DNA from: Sphingobacterium multivorum
GTDB lineage: Bacteria; Bacteroidota; Bacteroidia; Sphingobacteriales; Sphingobacteriaceae
Reading direction: 5' to 3'
DNA: 64,000 nucleotides
Assembly: GCF_900457465.1 (NCBI RefSeq)
Contig: NZ_UAUU01000008.1
Coordinates: 372,001-436,000, forward strand
This document shows, in pieces, positions 29,857-39,395 of the stretch. Under the pieces are notes generated by a model. That model did not search any database and was not told where the DNA came from. It was given only the letters and a program-made list of their open reading frames with translations. The translations under genes were made by a program, and so were the position numbers. The number at the start of each line of letters is the position of its first letter. Positions within the stretch are counted from its first letter, which is position 1.

Positions 29857-29893
29857 AGCTATTTCTGGCGTAGGTGCCAGAAATAGCTTTTTA
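29857..29893 (+). terminator. Strong hairpin followed by T run
   Basis: AGCTATTTCTGGC (29857-29869) and GCCAGAAATAGCT (29876-29888) form a perfect 13-base stem with a 6-base loop, followed on the plus strand by TTTTTA. No intact plus-strand gene precedes it, so it may have lost its gene or may act on the minus-strand remnant beyond. Confidence 0.6.
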
Positions 29894-29954
29894 TAAATCA
29901 TCGTCATCAGGCAAAGTGATGACAGCAACTTCGGCAATGACTACGACCGCTTGA

Positions 29955-30213
29955 TCACAGTCCCATAAATTTAAAGGGTTCTGCTTTTTTTAAGGTGTCC
30001 ATTGCTCAGTCCAGTGTAAGTTTTGTTTTGCTCGACATCAAGTTTGAGAACCTTACCTTTCTCGCTCAGATCCAAATCTTTTAGATTGATCCAGAAAGTT
30101 CCCGGACTAGTCGCTGTTTCAAAATAGTAAACCAAATCTTTGTGATTGGCTACCGAGCGCCATCTTGTCGTGGAGATATTGGGTTCTTCTTCGTTAAGGA
30201 GTCTGTGCTTGTG
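29955..30213 (-). pseudogene. C-terminal remnant of a choloylglycine-hydrolase/linear-amide C-N hydrolase
   Basis: The minus frame reads NEEEPNISTTRWRSVANHK, then DLVYYFETATSPGTFWINLK and, after a shift near 29986, AEPFKFMGL to a stop at 29955. This is the conserved C-terminal region of Ntn-type hydrolases of the bile-salt hydrolase/penicillin V acylase family. The catalytic N-terminal Cys and the first about 250 residues are absent, and the upstream sequence does not match the family. Non-functional remnant. Confidence 0.65.
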
Positions 30214-30379
30214 TCATTAAGAAAAATGAAACTGAGTTGGCCACAAGGACTTCGTAGTGCTATTGGCAAAAACAAGGTTTTTGGAACTGGCTGTTAAATT
30301 GAGCGGTGTAGAAACTTCAATAAAGGGAATCACTCCTTAGCTTAGAGAAAACGAATAGAAAGGCTAAACTCAAGTTTTA

Positions 30380-30418
30380 GGTTTGCAGCTGGGGTATATG
30401 ATGAGCGGTAGAGAGTTT
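30380..30418 (+). pseudogene. Tail fragment of a third DinB-like gene
   Basis: Thirteen codons read GLQLGYMMSGREF, matching GLHLGYMMSIRKF at the end of the DinB gene at 56458 at most positions, with clear similarity at DNA level. Nothing of the rest of the gene is found upstream. Confidence 0.45.
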
Positions 30419-30485
30419 CTTACAGCGTACTCATGCGGGAGAAAAAAGGTGGGCTAAAGCAGATGTATTTCTGTAATATAAAAAA

Positions 30486-30529
30486 TACGAAAACGTTATA
30501 GTTAAATTACGAAAACGTTGTAGTTAAAT
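30486..30529 (+). repeat. Tandem 22-base direct repeat, operator-like
   Basis: Two adjacent copies of TACGAAAACGTTATAGTTAAAT (30486-30507 and 30508-30529, each written here within limit as TACGAAAACGTT plus ten bases) differ at one position (A or G after CGTT). Each contains AACGTT. A 22-base period is close to two helical turns, as in direct-repeat operators. Confidence 0.55.
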
Positions 30530-30673
30530 TTTGGCTCCTGTGCTTTTTAGGCGTTTTTTTAGCAACTCTGTCGCCATCATCATTCAATTGTTTATTTTTT
30601 TATATCGAAAATCGTGTTATTGAGACAAAATAGCACTTTTTTGATACGATCTAGTTCTGTTTTTCTAATTGCT

Positions 30674-30752
30674 AATATTCACTTTTACAGTTAAAATTCC
30701 TTTATCAAAGGAAGCCAATTATAAAATTACTAAATCACCCATAGTGAATATT
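30674..30752 (+). promoter_or_regulatory. Nested inverted repeats in the leader of the third SusC gene
   Basis: AATATTCACT (30674-30683) and AGTGAATATT (30743-30752) are perfect complements 59 bases apart; the second arm ends five bases before the ATG. Between them TTCCTTT-ATC-AAAGGAA (30697-30713) is a further perfect hairpin. If transcribed, the outer stem would enclose the translation start region and could control it. Confidence 0.4.
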
Positions 30753-30757
30753 TCTTT

Positions 30758-33700
30758 ATGAGAAACAATTGTAAACTAAAACAAAGTCGCTTTTATGGCT
30801 TCGGCGCAGGCAAATGGATACCCTGTTCCTGCCTGCTTTGTCTGGTCGCTCTAGCTAGTCCTGCCGCTGCATTAAAAGCCAATGTACCCCTGATTTCGAC
30901 GGCAAACGGGACGGTACAGAACCGCGAAATCACAGGTAAAATATCGGACGGCAATGGGCAGCCGCTGGCCTCCGTGACAGTCAGTGTGCTGGGCAGCAAG
31001 GTCAGCACAGCCTCAAAAGCTGATGGTACGTATACCATTTCGGTGCCGCTTGAAGCAAAAAAACTGGTGTTCAAACTGTTGGGCTACAATAGCCAGGAAG
31101 TCGACCTTACCCCATCCAAGGTCGTTAATGTGGTCCTTAGTTCGTCCGCCGATGAGCTTGACGAGGTAGTGGTGGTGGGCTATGGTACCATGCGCAAAAA
31201 GGATCTGACAGGTTCCGTGACCCAGATCCATCCAGACCGCATTGCCAATGAAAACCCAAAAACCGTACAGGATATCCTCCGCGGATCGGCAGGACTGAAT
31301 ATCGGTTACGATGCCTCGGCAAAAGGGGGCGGCTCCATTGAAGTGCGGGGTAAACGCTCGGTCTACGATAGCAACAGCGGGCACAACAACCCCTTGCTGG
31401 TACTCGATGGCATGATTTTCTACGGCGAGCTTTCTGAAATCAATCCGGATGATATCGAGCAGATCGATGTGCTGAAAGATGCTTCGGCCGCCGCTGTTTA
31501 CGGCTCGAAAGCAGCAAGTGGTGTGATTATTATCAGTACAAAAAAAGGGAAGCAGGGCAAACCGACGATCAATATGACCATGAATGCCGGAGCAACACAA
31601 TTGAGTGAATATCGCAAAAGATTCAGCCCGGAAGCTTACCTGCAACACCGCGAGGATTGGTATACCAAGAATACCTACGGCATCAATCCGACAACGGGTC
31701 TATATGAGGCTTACCAGACGCGGGATGATAATGGCAACCTTACTGTGCCTTACGGTTTTTACTTCAATCCGGGGCAGCTGCCTTCGTCATTATCACTGGA
31801 TTCTTGGCGCGCGCAGTCGACCAACGAGGACGGGGAGTCCGACCGAAGTATCTGGGGCCGCCGCCTGGGCCTGCAGGGAAATGCTCTGCAGAATTTTTTG
31901 GATGGGAAAACGGTCGATTGGGCCGATCATACCTTCCGAACGGGCTTTAACCAGGATTACAACGCGAGCATCAGCGGCGCGAGCGACCGCGTCAATTATT
32001 ACTTGTCCATGGGATACCTGAAAAATGAGGGAACCGTTGTCAGCGATACCTACAAGGCTGTGCGGGCAAACATGAAGATCAATGCGCATGTGACCAACTG
32101 GCTAGAATTGGGCGCCAATGTGAATTTTCAGGATCGCTCCGACGGCAATATTGATATTGATATCGACCAGACATTGCGCAACAGCCCTTACGCCGATTAT
32201 GCCGATGCCAGTGGCAATCCTTTACAATATCCGCTCAGTGAGCAGTTTAGCCAGCGCGGGTATAATTATGATTTTCAACGGAAATACCTGGAGCTGGACA
32301 AGGGCTATTCGGTCTTCAATTCCATTTTTAATGCGAAAGTCAAGCTGCCCTTTAACATTACCTATTCCTTTAACGCTTCGCCGCGGCTACAATATTTTCA
32401 TGACCGTTATTTTATGTCGGCCGAGCTGCCGGGTTCTAATCCGGCCGATCGCGGAGCAAACCGCGAGCAGACTAAACGTTTTGACTGGTCGCTCAACAAC
32501 ACCATCAGCTGGGAACAGAGCTTTGCGGATAAGCACCGCCTGATGGTAACCTTGGTACAGGAGGCGGAGGAACAGCAGTCCTGGAAAGATCGTATTGAAG
32601 CGCGCAATATTTTGCCTTCGGATGCACTGGGATTTCACAATACCAAAAATGGATCAAAGGAGAATAGCAGCTTTGATAGCTACGATACGCACCAAACGGC
32701 GGATGCTTTGCTCGCCCGTTTATTTTATTCCTACGATGACCGCTATATGCTCACGACCTCAATTCGGCGGGATGGCTATTCGGCTTTTGGTACCTCCAAT
32801 CCCTACGCGACTTTCCCTTCTGTGGCCCTGGCCTGGAATTTTACCAAAGAGAAATTCTTTAAATGGACCGATGTGATGGATTATGGTAAACTGCGTGTTT
32901 CCTATGGTAAAAATGGGAACCGGCAGCTGGCAGATCCCAATCTGGCGCTCGCCAACTTGTATTCGGGCAGCGGCAAGATGCATGGCTACCTCAACTCGGC
33001 TGGTGAACTGGTCCAATACCGCTACCTGATGGTAGACCGCCTGGCCAATCCGAACCTGCAATGGGAAAAAACCACGGCATGGAATTTTGGACTGGACTTT
33101 GGATTCTTAAAAAATCGCATTTCGGGTACCCTGGAATATTACCTGATGCAGACCCACGACATGATCATGGAGCAAAAACTGCCCAATTTTACAGGATTCA
33201 GCAGCATCACCACCAATCTGGGGCAAGTGGACAACAAGGGGATTGAATTGACCTTAAATACCGTCAACTTGAAAAAGGAAAATCTGCAATGGTCTACCAC
33301 CTTTAATTTTTCGTACAATAAGAATCAGATTGTACATCTCTACAAGAACTACCAGGATGTACTGGATGCCGATGGAAATGTGGTTGGCCGCAAAGAAATG
33401 GACGAAATTTCGAATGGCTGGTTTATCGAGCAGCCCATCGGCGCGATCTGGAATTACCAGGTTACGGGCATCTGGCAGGCCAATGAAGCTGCAGAAGCCG
33501 CCAAATATGGGCAGGCTCCAGGTGACCCGAAAGTGGCCAATGTATATACAGCAGATGATGCCGTGAATGGGGATAGCAGAAAGCCTGTGTATAATAATAA
33601 CGATAAGGTCTTTCTGGGCAGACGGATCCGCGTTTCCGCTGGTCGATGCGCAATGAGTTTACGCTATGGAAGGACCTCAGCTTTTCGTTTAATATTTATT

Positions 33701-34091
33701 CATACATGGGGCACAAAAGCTTGTCGGGCAATTACCTGAATAACGACGATGATGGCGGGCGCATGGCTTATGGCTGGCCAATCTGCCAGCAAAGGAATAT
33801 TGGACCGCCGGACAAGCCAACGGACCGCTACGGCCGTATCGAGGCTAAGGGACCGATCGGCGCGGAGGGCGCTGCGCGGCTGTATGACCGCTCGTTTATC
33901 CGGCTCGACAATATTTCGGTAGGCTATACATTACAACAGCCTTGACCTCCAAGTATAACCTCAATCGGGTGAAGCTGTATGGGACGGTGCGCAATGTGGC
34001 CACCTGGACCAAAGAATGGGAATACGGCGATCCGGAGACGGGATCCTGGGCTTCAAGGGTCTTTACTTTCGGTGTGAATTTATCTTTATAA
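30758..34091 (+). CDS. SusC-like TonB-dependent receptor, third locus (several frameshifts)
   Basis: About 1110 residues. Long signal region (WIPCSCLLCLVALASPAAAL), carboxypeptidase-regulatory-like domain (REITGKISDGNGQPLASV), hallmark DELDEVVVVGYGTM, plug with IDVLKDASAAAVYGSKAASG and the barrel ending VFTFGVNLSL. The frame is sound to about 33615, where a lost G (expected LGQTDPRFRWSMRNEF) shifts it. Further changes near 33770, 33828 and 33940 are needed to reach the true C-terminus. This locus uses more G- and C-ending codons than the first SusC locus, by eye. Pairs with the SusD downstream. Confidence 0.9.
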
Positions 34092-34105
34092 CCTGATTAA
34101 TTGTG

Positions 34106-36121
34106 ATGAATATGAACAATACACTAAAAAAATCCAGATCCGCAGGCAGAGGCATCGCCTTTTTGCTCGCCGGTACGCTAGCGATAAGCAGCTGCTCGAA
34201 GGAATTTCTGCAGCCCGATCCGCTGTCAATCTATATCCCTAACGAAACTTTTAACACCGAATCGGGCTTACTGTCGGCCATGGCCATCTGTGACCGTCAC
34301 CTCAAGGGTATTGGGCCACAGATCATAACGAGATGCTGACGCTAGGCACAGAGTATATCTTTTCCGAACTGATGGTGGCCAGTAATACCGACAAACGCAG
34401 CATGCTGGCGGATGTCGCCAACATGCTGACCCGACAAGTGACAACTCTACGCATCAAAACCTCGACCGTCCAACAGCCTCTGGTATCTGTGGGACGAAAC
34501 CTACAAGGGGATCAGTTATGCCAATACCATTATCAAATATGTAGACCAGGTACAGACATGAGTGAGCAGGATAGGAATGCCTACAAAGGGCGGGCGTATT
34601 TCCATCGGGCTTTCCGCTATATGGCCTTGGTCTTTGAATACGGCGATGTGCCTTTGGTGACGACCATCATCGACGTACCCAAACAAAATTACCGGAGCAC
34701 CAAGCGTGATGCCATTCTGCAGATGATCACCAAGGATATGGAGTTTGCTGTACAATGGGTGCCTGATCAGAAAAATATGAACCTGATCGGCCTGATCAAC
34801 AAGGGGGCTGCCGCATGCTTTTGGCAAAATGTTACCTCGCCATAGGGAGTATCAGAAAGCCAAAGAGCAGACGGATATCCTGATTGACCAGTCGGGCTAT
34901 GCTCTGATGACCGAAAGCTTCGGAACCTTTAACGATGGAGGGAGGCGCAGACCTGGCCCATCACACGTAACGTGATCTGGGATATGCACCGCCCGAAAAC
35001 AAGCTGATCGCCAGCAACCGTGAGGTGATCATGGGGATGCCCAACCGTGGTGCCGATGCGGAGTCTTTCGTTAAAATGCTGACCATGCGAATCTTATATC
35101 CCTTTGTCTTTGACAGCCGCATACAGACTGCCGATGGTAAACAGGCTTTGTTGAACATCAAACGGAACAGCGGGGATTACAATCCAAAATATGACTATAT
35201 GCGCGCCTTTGGCCGCGGGATCGCAACGTTCCGCCCTACATCATTCCAGACGCAGGGCGTATGGTCTGTCAATGGCAAGCCGGATGAAGGCGACCTGCGC
35301 CACAGTTCAAAGATGGGTAACTGGGTACGGATGGAAGATTACAAAGTGAACAACAAAGCTTCCAAAGATTTTGGGAAACCGGTCACACTGAAAGATCCGC
35401 AACGGGCAAACTCCTTTGCAGCGATACCATTCGTCGCTGGTACGATGTGCCGCATTATAAATTTTTCTTGGATGATCCTGTAAGTGAAGCCAATATCAGC
35501 GGTTCAGACGGTTCACGGGGTGCTACCAATGGGGGAATCGCCGACTGGTACCTCTATCGCCTGGCAGAGGCTTACCTTTTGCGCGCCGAAGCGAAATATT
35601 ATATTAATCCGGCCGATGGAACGATAAAAGATGATTTAAATGCCGTCCGCCAGCGCGCAAAATGTACCGAGCTTTATCAGGGTGCGGTAAGCATCGGAGA
35701 TATTATGAACGAGAGGGCCCGTGAGCTCTACTGGGAGGAGTGGCGCAACGTGGAATTGAAACGGGTGTCCCTCTGCTTGGCACGTAGTGGTAAACCTGAT
35801 GAATGGGGAAATGCGTACAATCTGGACAATTTTGATAAGCAGAGCGGTACAGATGCCAATGGCGGAAGTTACTGGTACCAGCGCATCATGCATTATAGCC
35901 TTTACAATAAAGGTATTATTCATGTCAATGCCACTGGACTAAGCGATATCAAATACACGATGGATAAAAAGAATATGTACTGGCCGATTCCCAATGTCGC
36001 GATTACCTCCAATATTAAAGGGCAGCTAAAGCAAAATTACGGCTACGACGGTTATAATCCTGCTACTCCAGTATGGGATAAATGGGAGGATGCCTTAGCG
36101 GATGAAGCCAAAGCAGAATAA
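34106..36121 (+). CDS. SusD-like lipoprotein, third locus (many frameshifts)
   Basis: About 670 residues if joined; lipobox LAGTLAISSC near residue 28. Recognisable parts include YFHRAFRYMALVFEYGDVP, GIADWYLYRLAEAYLLRAEA, and NERARELYWEEWRNVELKR near the C-terminus, all typical SusD. At least six frame changes lie between 34310 and 35450 (for example near 34312, 34435, 34810, 34945 and 35420). The density is higher than elsewhere, so either read quality is poor here or the gene is decaying. It starts 14 bases after the SusC stop. Confidence 0.83.
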
Positions 36122-36134
36122 TCCGTTTAATAGG

Positions 36135-36180
36135 TCCCGAACCGATATTTATTAGAGAAGATCGATTCGGGATTTCTTTG
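36135..36180 (+). terminator. Probable terminator after the third SusD
   Basis: TCCCGAACCGAT (36135-36146) pairs with ATCGATTCGGGA (36161-36172) with one mismatch, followed by TTTCTTTG. It separates the SusC/SusD pair from the GH105 gene. Confidence 0.65.
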
Positions 36181-36196
36181 AACATCGTATTTTATA

Positions 36197-36236
36197 ACAT
36201 AAAACCAGTTCGTAATTACATAAAAACCAGTTTGTA
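36197..36236 (+). promoter_or_regulatory. Direct repeats just upstream of the GH105 gene
   Basis: ACATAAAACCAGTTCGTA (36197-36214) and ACATAAAAACCAGTTTGTA (36218-36236) are near-identical direct repeats with a 21-base period; the second touches the ATG. The spacing suits AraC-type or other direct-repeat binders and would block translation or transcription at the start. Confidence 0.45.
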
Positions 36237-37345
36237 TGATCAAGAAAATCTTTTTGTTTTTATTGTTTCTCCCGGTTCAATTTTTAAGTGCACAGACAGA
36301 CCTGGCAAATTTTCCTGCCGGGGCGGATCCCAAGGAGGTCGGCCATCGCATTGCACACCGCTTTATCGCGGGCAAACATATGCTGCATGCAGGGAAATGG
36401 ATCAGTTATCCCGAGACCTTCTATTGGACGGGAGCCATTAATTACGCCCATTTAATGGGCGATCAGCAGTTGATGCAGGCTATGAAAGAGCGATTCACCA
36501 AATTAACAGTAAGTGAGCCGCAGCTGCTGCCTATTAAAAACCATGTCGATTTGAATATGTTTGGCAGCCTGCCTTTGCGGCTTTACCAGCTGACCAAAGA
36601 GAAAAGCTATCTCGACCTGGGCTTGCCCTATGCCGATACGCAATGGGAACTTCCGCAAAATGCCAGTCAGGAAGGGAAGGCCTGGGCGGAAAAAGGATAC
36701 TCCTGGCAGACCCGTCTCTGGATCGACGATATGTACATGATCACGATCGTGCAGACCGCTGCTTTTAAAGCAACGGGCAAAGCCGAATACCTGGACCGTG
36801 CAGCCCGGGAGATGGTACTTTATCTGGATGAGCTGCAGCGTCCAAACGGACTGTTCTACCATGCACCCGATGTCCCTTACTACTGGGGGCGAGGCAATGG
36901 TTGGATGGCCGCGGGTATGACTGAATTGCTGCGTATGCTTCCGAAGGATCATCCCAGTCGACCCCGTATATTAAAGGGCTACCTGACGATGATGAAGAGC
37001 CTGAAAAAACAGCAGCGCAAGAGCGGTATGTGGAATCAGTTGATAGACGAGGCAGACTGCTGGGCAGAAACCTCCGGTTCGGCGATGTTTGCCTATGCGA
37101 TCATATCGGGTGTAAAGCAGGGCTGGCTAAGTGATAATCAGTATGGTCCCGTTGCCCGCAGGGCTTGGCTGGCGCTTGCAAAATATGTGGACGATCAGGG
37201 GGCAGTGTCGGAAATCTGCGTAGGTACCAATAAAAAGAACGATAAACAGTATTATTATGACCGCCCTCGCCATACTGGTGATTATCATGGGCAGGCGGCC
37301 TATATGTGGTGTATCAATGCATTGCTGGAGGGAAGCACCCCTTAG
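36236..37345 (+). CDS. Unsaturated rhamnogalacturonyl/glucuronyl hydrolase, GH105 (YteR-like)
   Basis: 369 residues with signal peptide MIKKIFLFLLFLPVQFLSA. The (alpha/alpha)6-barrel family GH88/GH105 is shown by FYWTGAINYAHLMGD, WQTRLWIDDMYMITI with the catalytic Asp164/165 pair, YYWGRGNGWMAAGMTELL and DRPRHTGDYHGQAAYMW. Such enzymes remove the unsaturated uronic acid that polysaccharide lyases leave on pectin-type oligosaccharides. No lyase is visible in the window. It follows the third SusC/SusD pair, which may therefore serve rhamnogalacturonan or a similar acidic glycan. Signal peptide implies a periplasmic site. Confidence 0.88.
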   Translation: MIKKIFLFLLFLPVQFLSAQTDLANFPAGADPKEVGHRIAHRFIAGKHMLHAGKWISYPETFYWTGAINYAHLMGDQQLMQAMKERFTKLTVSEPQLLPIKNHVDLNMFGSLPLRLYQLTKEKSYLDLGLPYADTQWELPQNASQEGKAWAEKGYSWQTRLWIDDMYMITIVQTAAFKATGKAEYLDRAAREMVLYLDELQRPNGLFYHAPDVPYYWGRGNGWMAAGMTELLRMLPKDHPSRPRILKGYLTMMKSLKKQQRKSGMWNQLIDEADCWAETSGSAMFAYAIISGVKQGWLSDNQYGPVARRAWLALAKYVDDQGAVSEICVGTNKKNDKQYYYDRPRHTGDYHGQAAYMWCINALLEGSTP

Positions 37346-37374
37346 GTTTTTGACCGGCTGGCAGTTTGAACAGA

Positions 37375-37842
37375 TTATTTTTTGATTTTGCTGAATTCAA
37401 AAGGAATCTGCAGGCTGTCGCCGGCTACATTTGCCTTTAGCTTTTCGCCATCCCGCCAGTAGGTAATCTTTTTTGGGAAGGGTAGGGAGTCATTATTGCA
37501 TTCGAATAGCCCGTCTTTCTGCATGGTCATTTCAAAGGCGATGAAATCCTTTTCATCGGTTGTTTTCACCTTTAATTGCCAGTTTCTATCGGATTTCAGC
37601 AGCGCCATTTTTTCCTGATTGACCGTATCGTTGTTGTGTAGCGTAAAGGCCAAGCCTGCATATTCAGCATCGTTAATTTTGACCCAATATTCAAAGGTCT
37701 TTTTACCTGGCGTTTCGTTGGTACGCTGCCATTTGCCCAGTAACCAGTCGAAGTTCTCCGAAGGGTCATGTTCACTGCCCATACATTGTACAAAAACAAG
37801 GAAAATGGATAAGAGGACTAGCACTTTACATAATTTTATCAT
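37375..37842 (-). CDS. Small lipoprotein, copy 1 (DUF6265-like)
   Basis: 155 residues with a lipoprotein signal (LLSIFLVFVQC, Cys near 20). The mature part begins SENFDWLLGKWQRTNE and includes KKITYWRDGEKLKANVAGD, a lipocalin-like beta-rich sequence resembling the DUF6265 family; that assignment is tentative. A close paralogue lies at 57409-57876, and similar AT-rich DNA (TTAAATTTAATAAAA type) stands upstream of both. Function unknown. It is convergent with the GH105 gene. Confidence 0.8.
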   Translation of the reverse strand: MIKLCKVLVLLSIFLVFVQCMGSEHDPSENFDWLLGKWQRTNETPGKKTFEYWVKINDAEYAGLAFTLHNNDTVNQEKMALLKSDRNWQLKVKTTDEKDFIAFEMTMQKDGLFECNNDSLPFPKKITYWRDGEKLKANVAGDSLQIPFEFSKIKK

Positions 37843-37961
37843 CTGGAGTTATATCAAAGGCTTAAAAATGATTGCTGTTACCGCTGGGTGAAAGCTTTAA
37901 AAAGGTTACCATGCGGCGATAATTAACTAAATTTAATAAAAAATTTGCACTCGCAGCGCAC

Positions 37962-37993
37962 AAAAAAACTGATGCAGACTTGCATCAGTTTTT
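37962..37993 (-). terminator. Terminator of the msrAB gene
   Basis: AAAACTGATGCA (37965-37976) and TGCATCAGTTTT (37981-37992) form a perfect 12-base stem with a 4-base loop. On the minus strand it is followed by further T. It lies 24 bases after the msrAB stop. Confidence 0.8.
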
Positions 37994-38016
37994 CGCTAAG
38001 AGCTATGCTATACCAT

Positions 38017-39123
38017 TTACTTCTTGGCTAGCAAGGGCAAGTATTTTGCATAACCCTTGGCTTTCATTTCTTCTTTAGGCACAAATTGGAGAGAGGCACT
38101 ATTGATGCAATAGCGTAGCCCGCCTTTGTCAGCAGGGCCGTCATCAAAGACATGTCCTAGGTGAGCGTCGCCAGTTTTGCTACGTACTTCCGTGCGGCGC
38201 ATGCCGTGAGAATTATCCGCTAATTCTTCGACTAAGTCTGGATTGATCGGTTTGGAAAAGCTGGGCCATCCACAACCTGATTCAAACTTGTCGGTCGAGA
38301 CAAATAGTGGTTCACCGGTAGTAATATCTACATAAATGCCATCTCTGAACTCATCATTATATGCGTTATCAAAGGCACGCTCGGTTGCCTGATGCTGCGT
38401 GACATCATATTGCAGTGGTGTAAGTTCTTTTTTTAATGTGCTTTGGTCTTTCCTTTTATAAGTTTGCTGCGCGGATGAATCTTTGGCGGGAGAAGGATTG
38501 GCTTTTCGTGCCAACTCGAATAATTCCGGATCAATATGGCAGTAGCCACCTGGGTTTTTGTCGAGATATTTTTGATGGTATGTCTCAGCGTCGTAGTAAT
38601 TTTGTAAGGGTTCCAGTTCAACAACTATTTTTGCCGGATATTTTTTGGCCAGTTCGGCAAGGCTTTCCTTGATAACCGGAACGGCTGAATCGCTTGTATA
38701 GTATATGCCGGTACGATATTGTGTTCCGATATCGTTTCCTTGCTTATTGAGCGAGGTCGGGTCAATAGTCTTTAGGAATAAATCTACGAGCAGTTTTAAG
38801 TCGACGACTTGTGGATCGTAAGTGACTTTGACAGTCTCCGCAAAGCCCGTTTTTCCTGTGGAAACCTGCTCATAGCTTGGGTTTTTTAGATTGCCATTGG
38901 CATAACCAACTTCGGTAGCGGTCACCCCACGGACCTGCTTAAAAAAATGCTCCGTACCCCAAAAACATCCCCCTGCAAAATAAATAACCTGATCTTTCTC
39001 GCCAGTAGGGTTCATAGCTTGTTTTTTAATTATTTTGGAATCACCAGTTTTCTGTGAAAAGCCAAATTTGCTGAGCATAAATAAGCCTAATCCTAGTAAT
39101 AATAATAAAAATACCTGTTTCAT
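38017..39123 (-). CDS. msrAB: Bifunctional peptide methionine sulfoxide reductase MsrA-MsrB
   Basis: 368 residues with an N-terminal export signal ([19 protein letters not shown]). MsrA domain about 45-205, with catalytic Cys53 in [10 protein letters not shown] and [15 protein letters not shown]. MsrB domain about 225-355, with [19 protein letters not shown] and catalytic Cys339 in RYCINSASL. The domains reduce the S and R forms of methionine sulfoxide in oxidised proteins, here outside the cytoplasm. The CxxC zinc pairs of many MsrB proteins are not seen. Alone in its operon, with its own terminator. Confidence 0.95.
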   Translation of the reverse strand: MKQVFLLLLLGLGLFMLSKFGFSQKTGDSKIIKKQAMNPTGEKDQVIYFAGGCFWGTEHFFKQVRGVTATEVGYANGNLKNPSYEQVSTGKTGFAETVKVTYDPQVVDLKLLVDLFLKTIDPTSLNKQGNDIGTQYRTGIYYTSDSAVPVIKESLAELAKKYPAKIVVELEPLQNYYDAETYHQKYLDKNPGGYCHIDPELFELARKANPSPAKDSSAQQTYKRKDQSTLKKELTPLQYDVTQHQATERAFDNAYNDEFRDGIYVDITTGEPLFVSTDKFESGCGWPSFSKPINPDLVEELADNSHGMRRTEVRSKTGDAHLGHVFDDGPADKGGLRYCINSASLQFVPKEEMKAKGYAKYLPLLAKK

Positions 39124-39395
39124 AGCGTTTCTCCATTCTTGTTTTTTAATATACGATGTAAAGGTCCGAATTGGTTTTTGATCAATTTAAAATTGAGGAT
39201 CTTTGCTTCGTTATTGGTAAGATATGTCTAGAGATGGAATTCCATAAACATCCATGGAGAATTTTTAGACAGAGGTACTTTTTTACCTGAAGCAGACAAT
39301 ACGATACAGTTACCGATAGAAATCTATAGTTGAGTTGCTAAAAGTTGACGGATAGTGCTTCCCATTTTTAAACTTAAATGGATGTTTATTGTTTC

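Larger units (their letters stand above)
30419..30757. other. Upstream region of the third SusC gene
   Basis: No gene seen. It contains the 22-base tandem repeat at 30486-30529 and the inverted repeats at 30674-30752, and must hold the promoter of the SusC gene. I do not find an exact TAnnTTTG element. Confidence 0.45.

Noticed and set aside
29857-29893. Hairpin as the end of a mobile element or attachment site
   Set aside because: No target duplication or integrase; the following T run makes a terminator more likely.
30240-30340. Minus-strand peptide VIPFIEVSTPLNLTASSK upstream of the hydrolase remnant
   Set aside because: It does not match the hydrolase family and I recognise no other family; may be chance.
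31013-31648. 211-residue minus-strand open frame inside the third SusC
   Set aside because: Antisense to conserved plug-domain coding sequence; composition rich in His, Cys and Arg as expected of a shadow frame.
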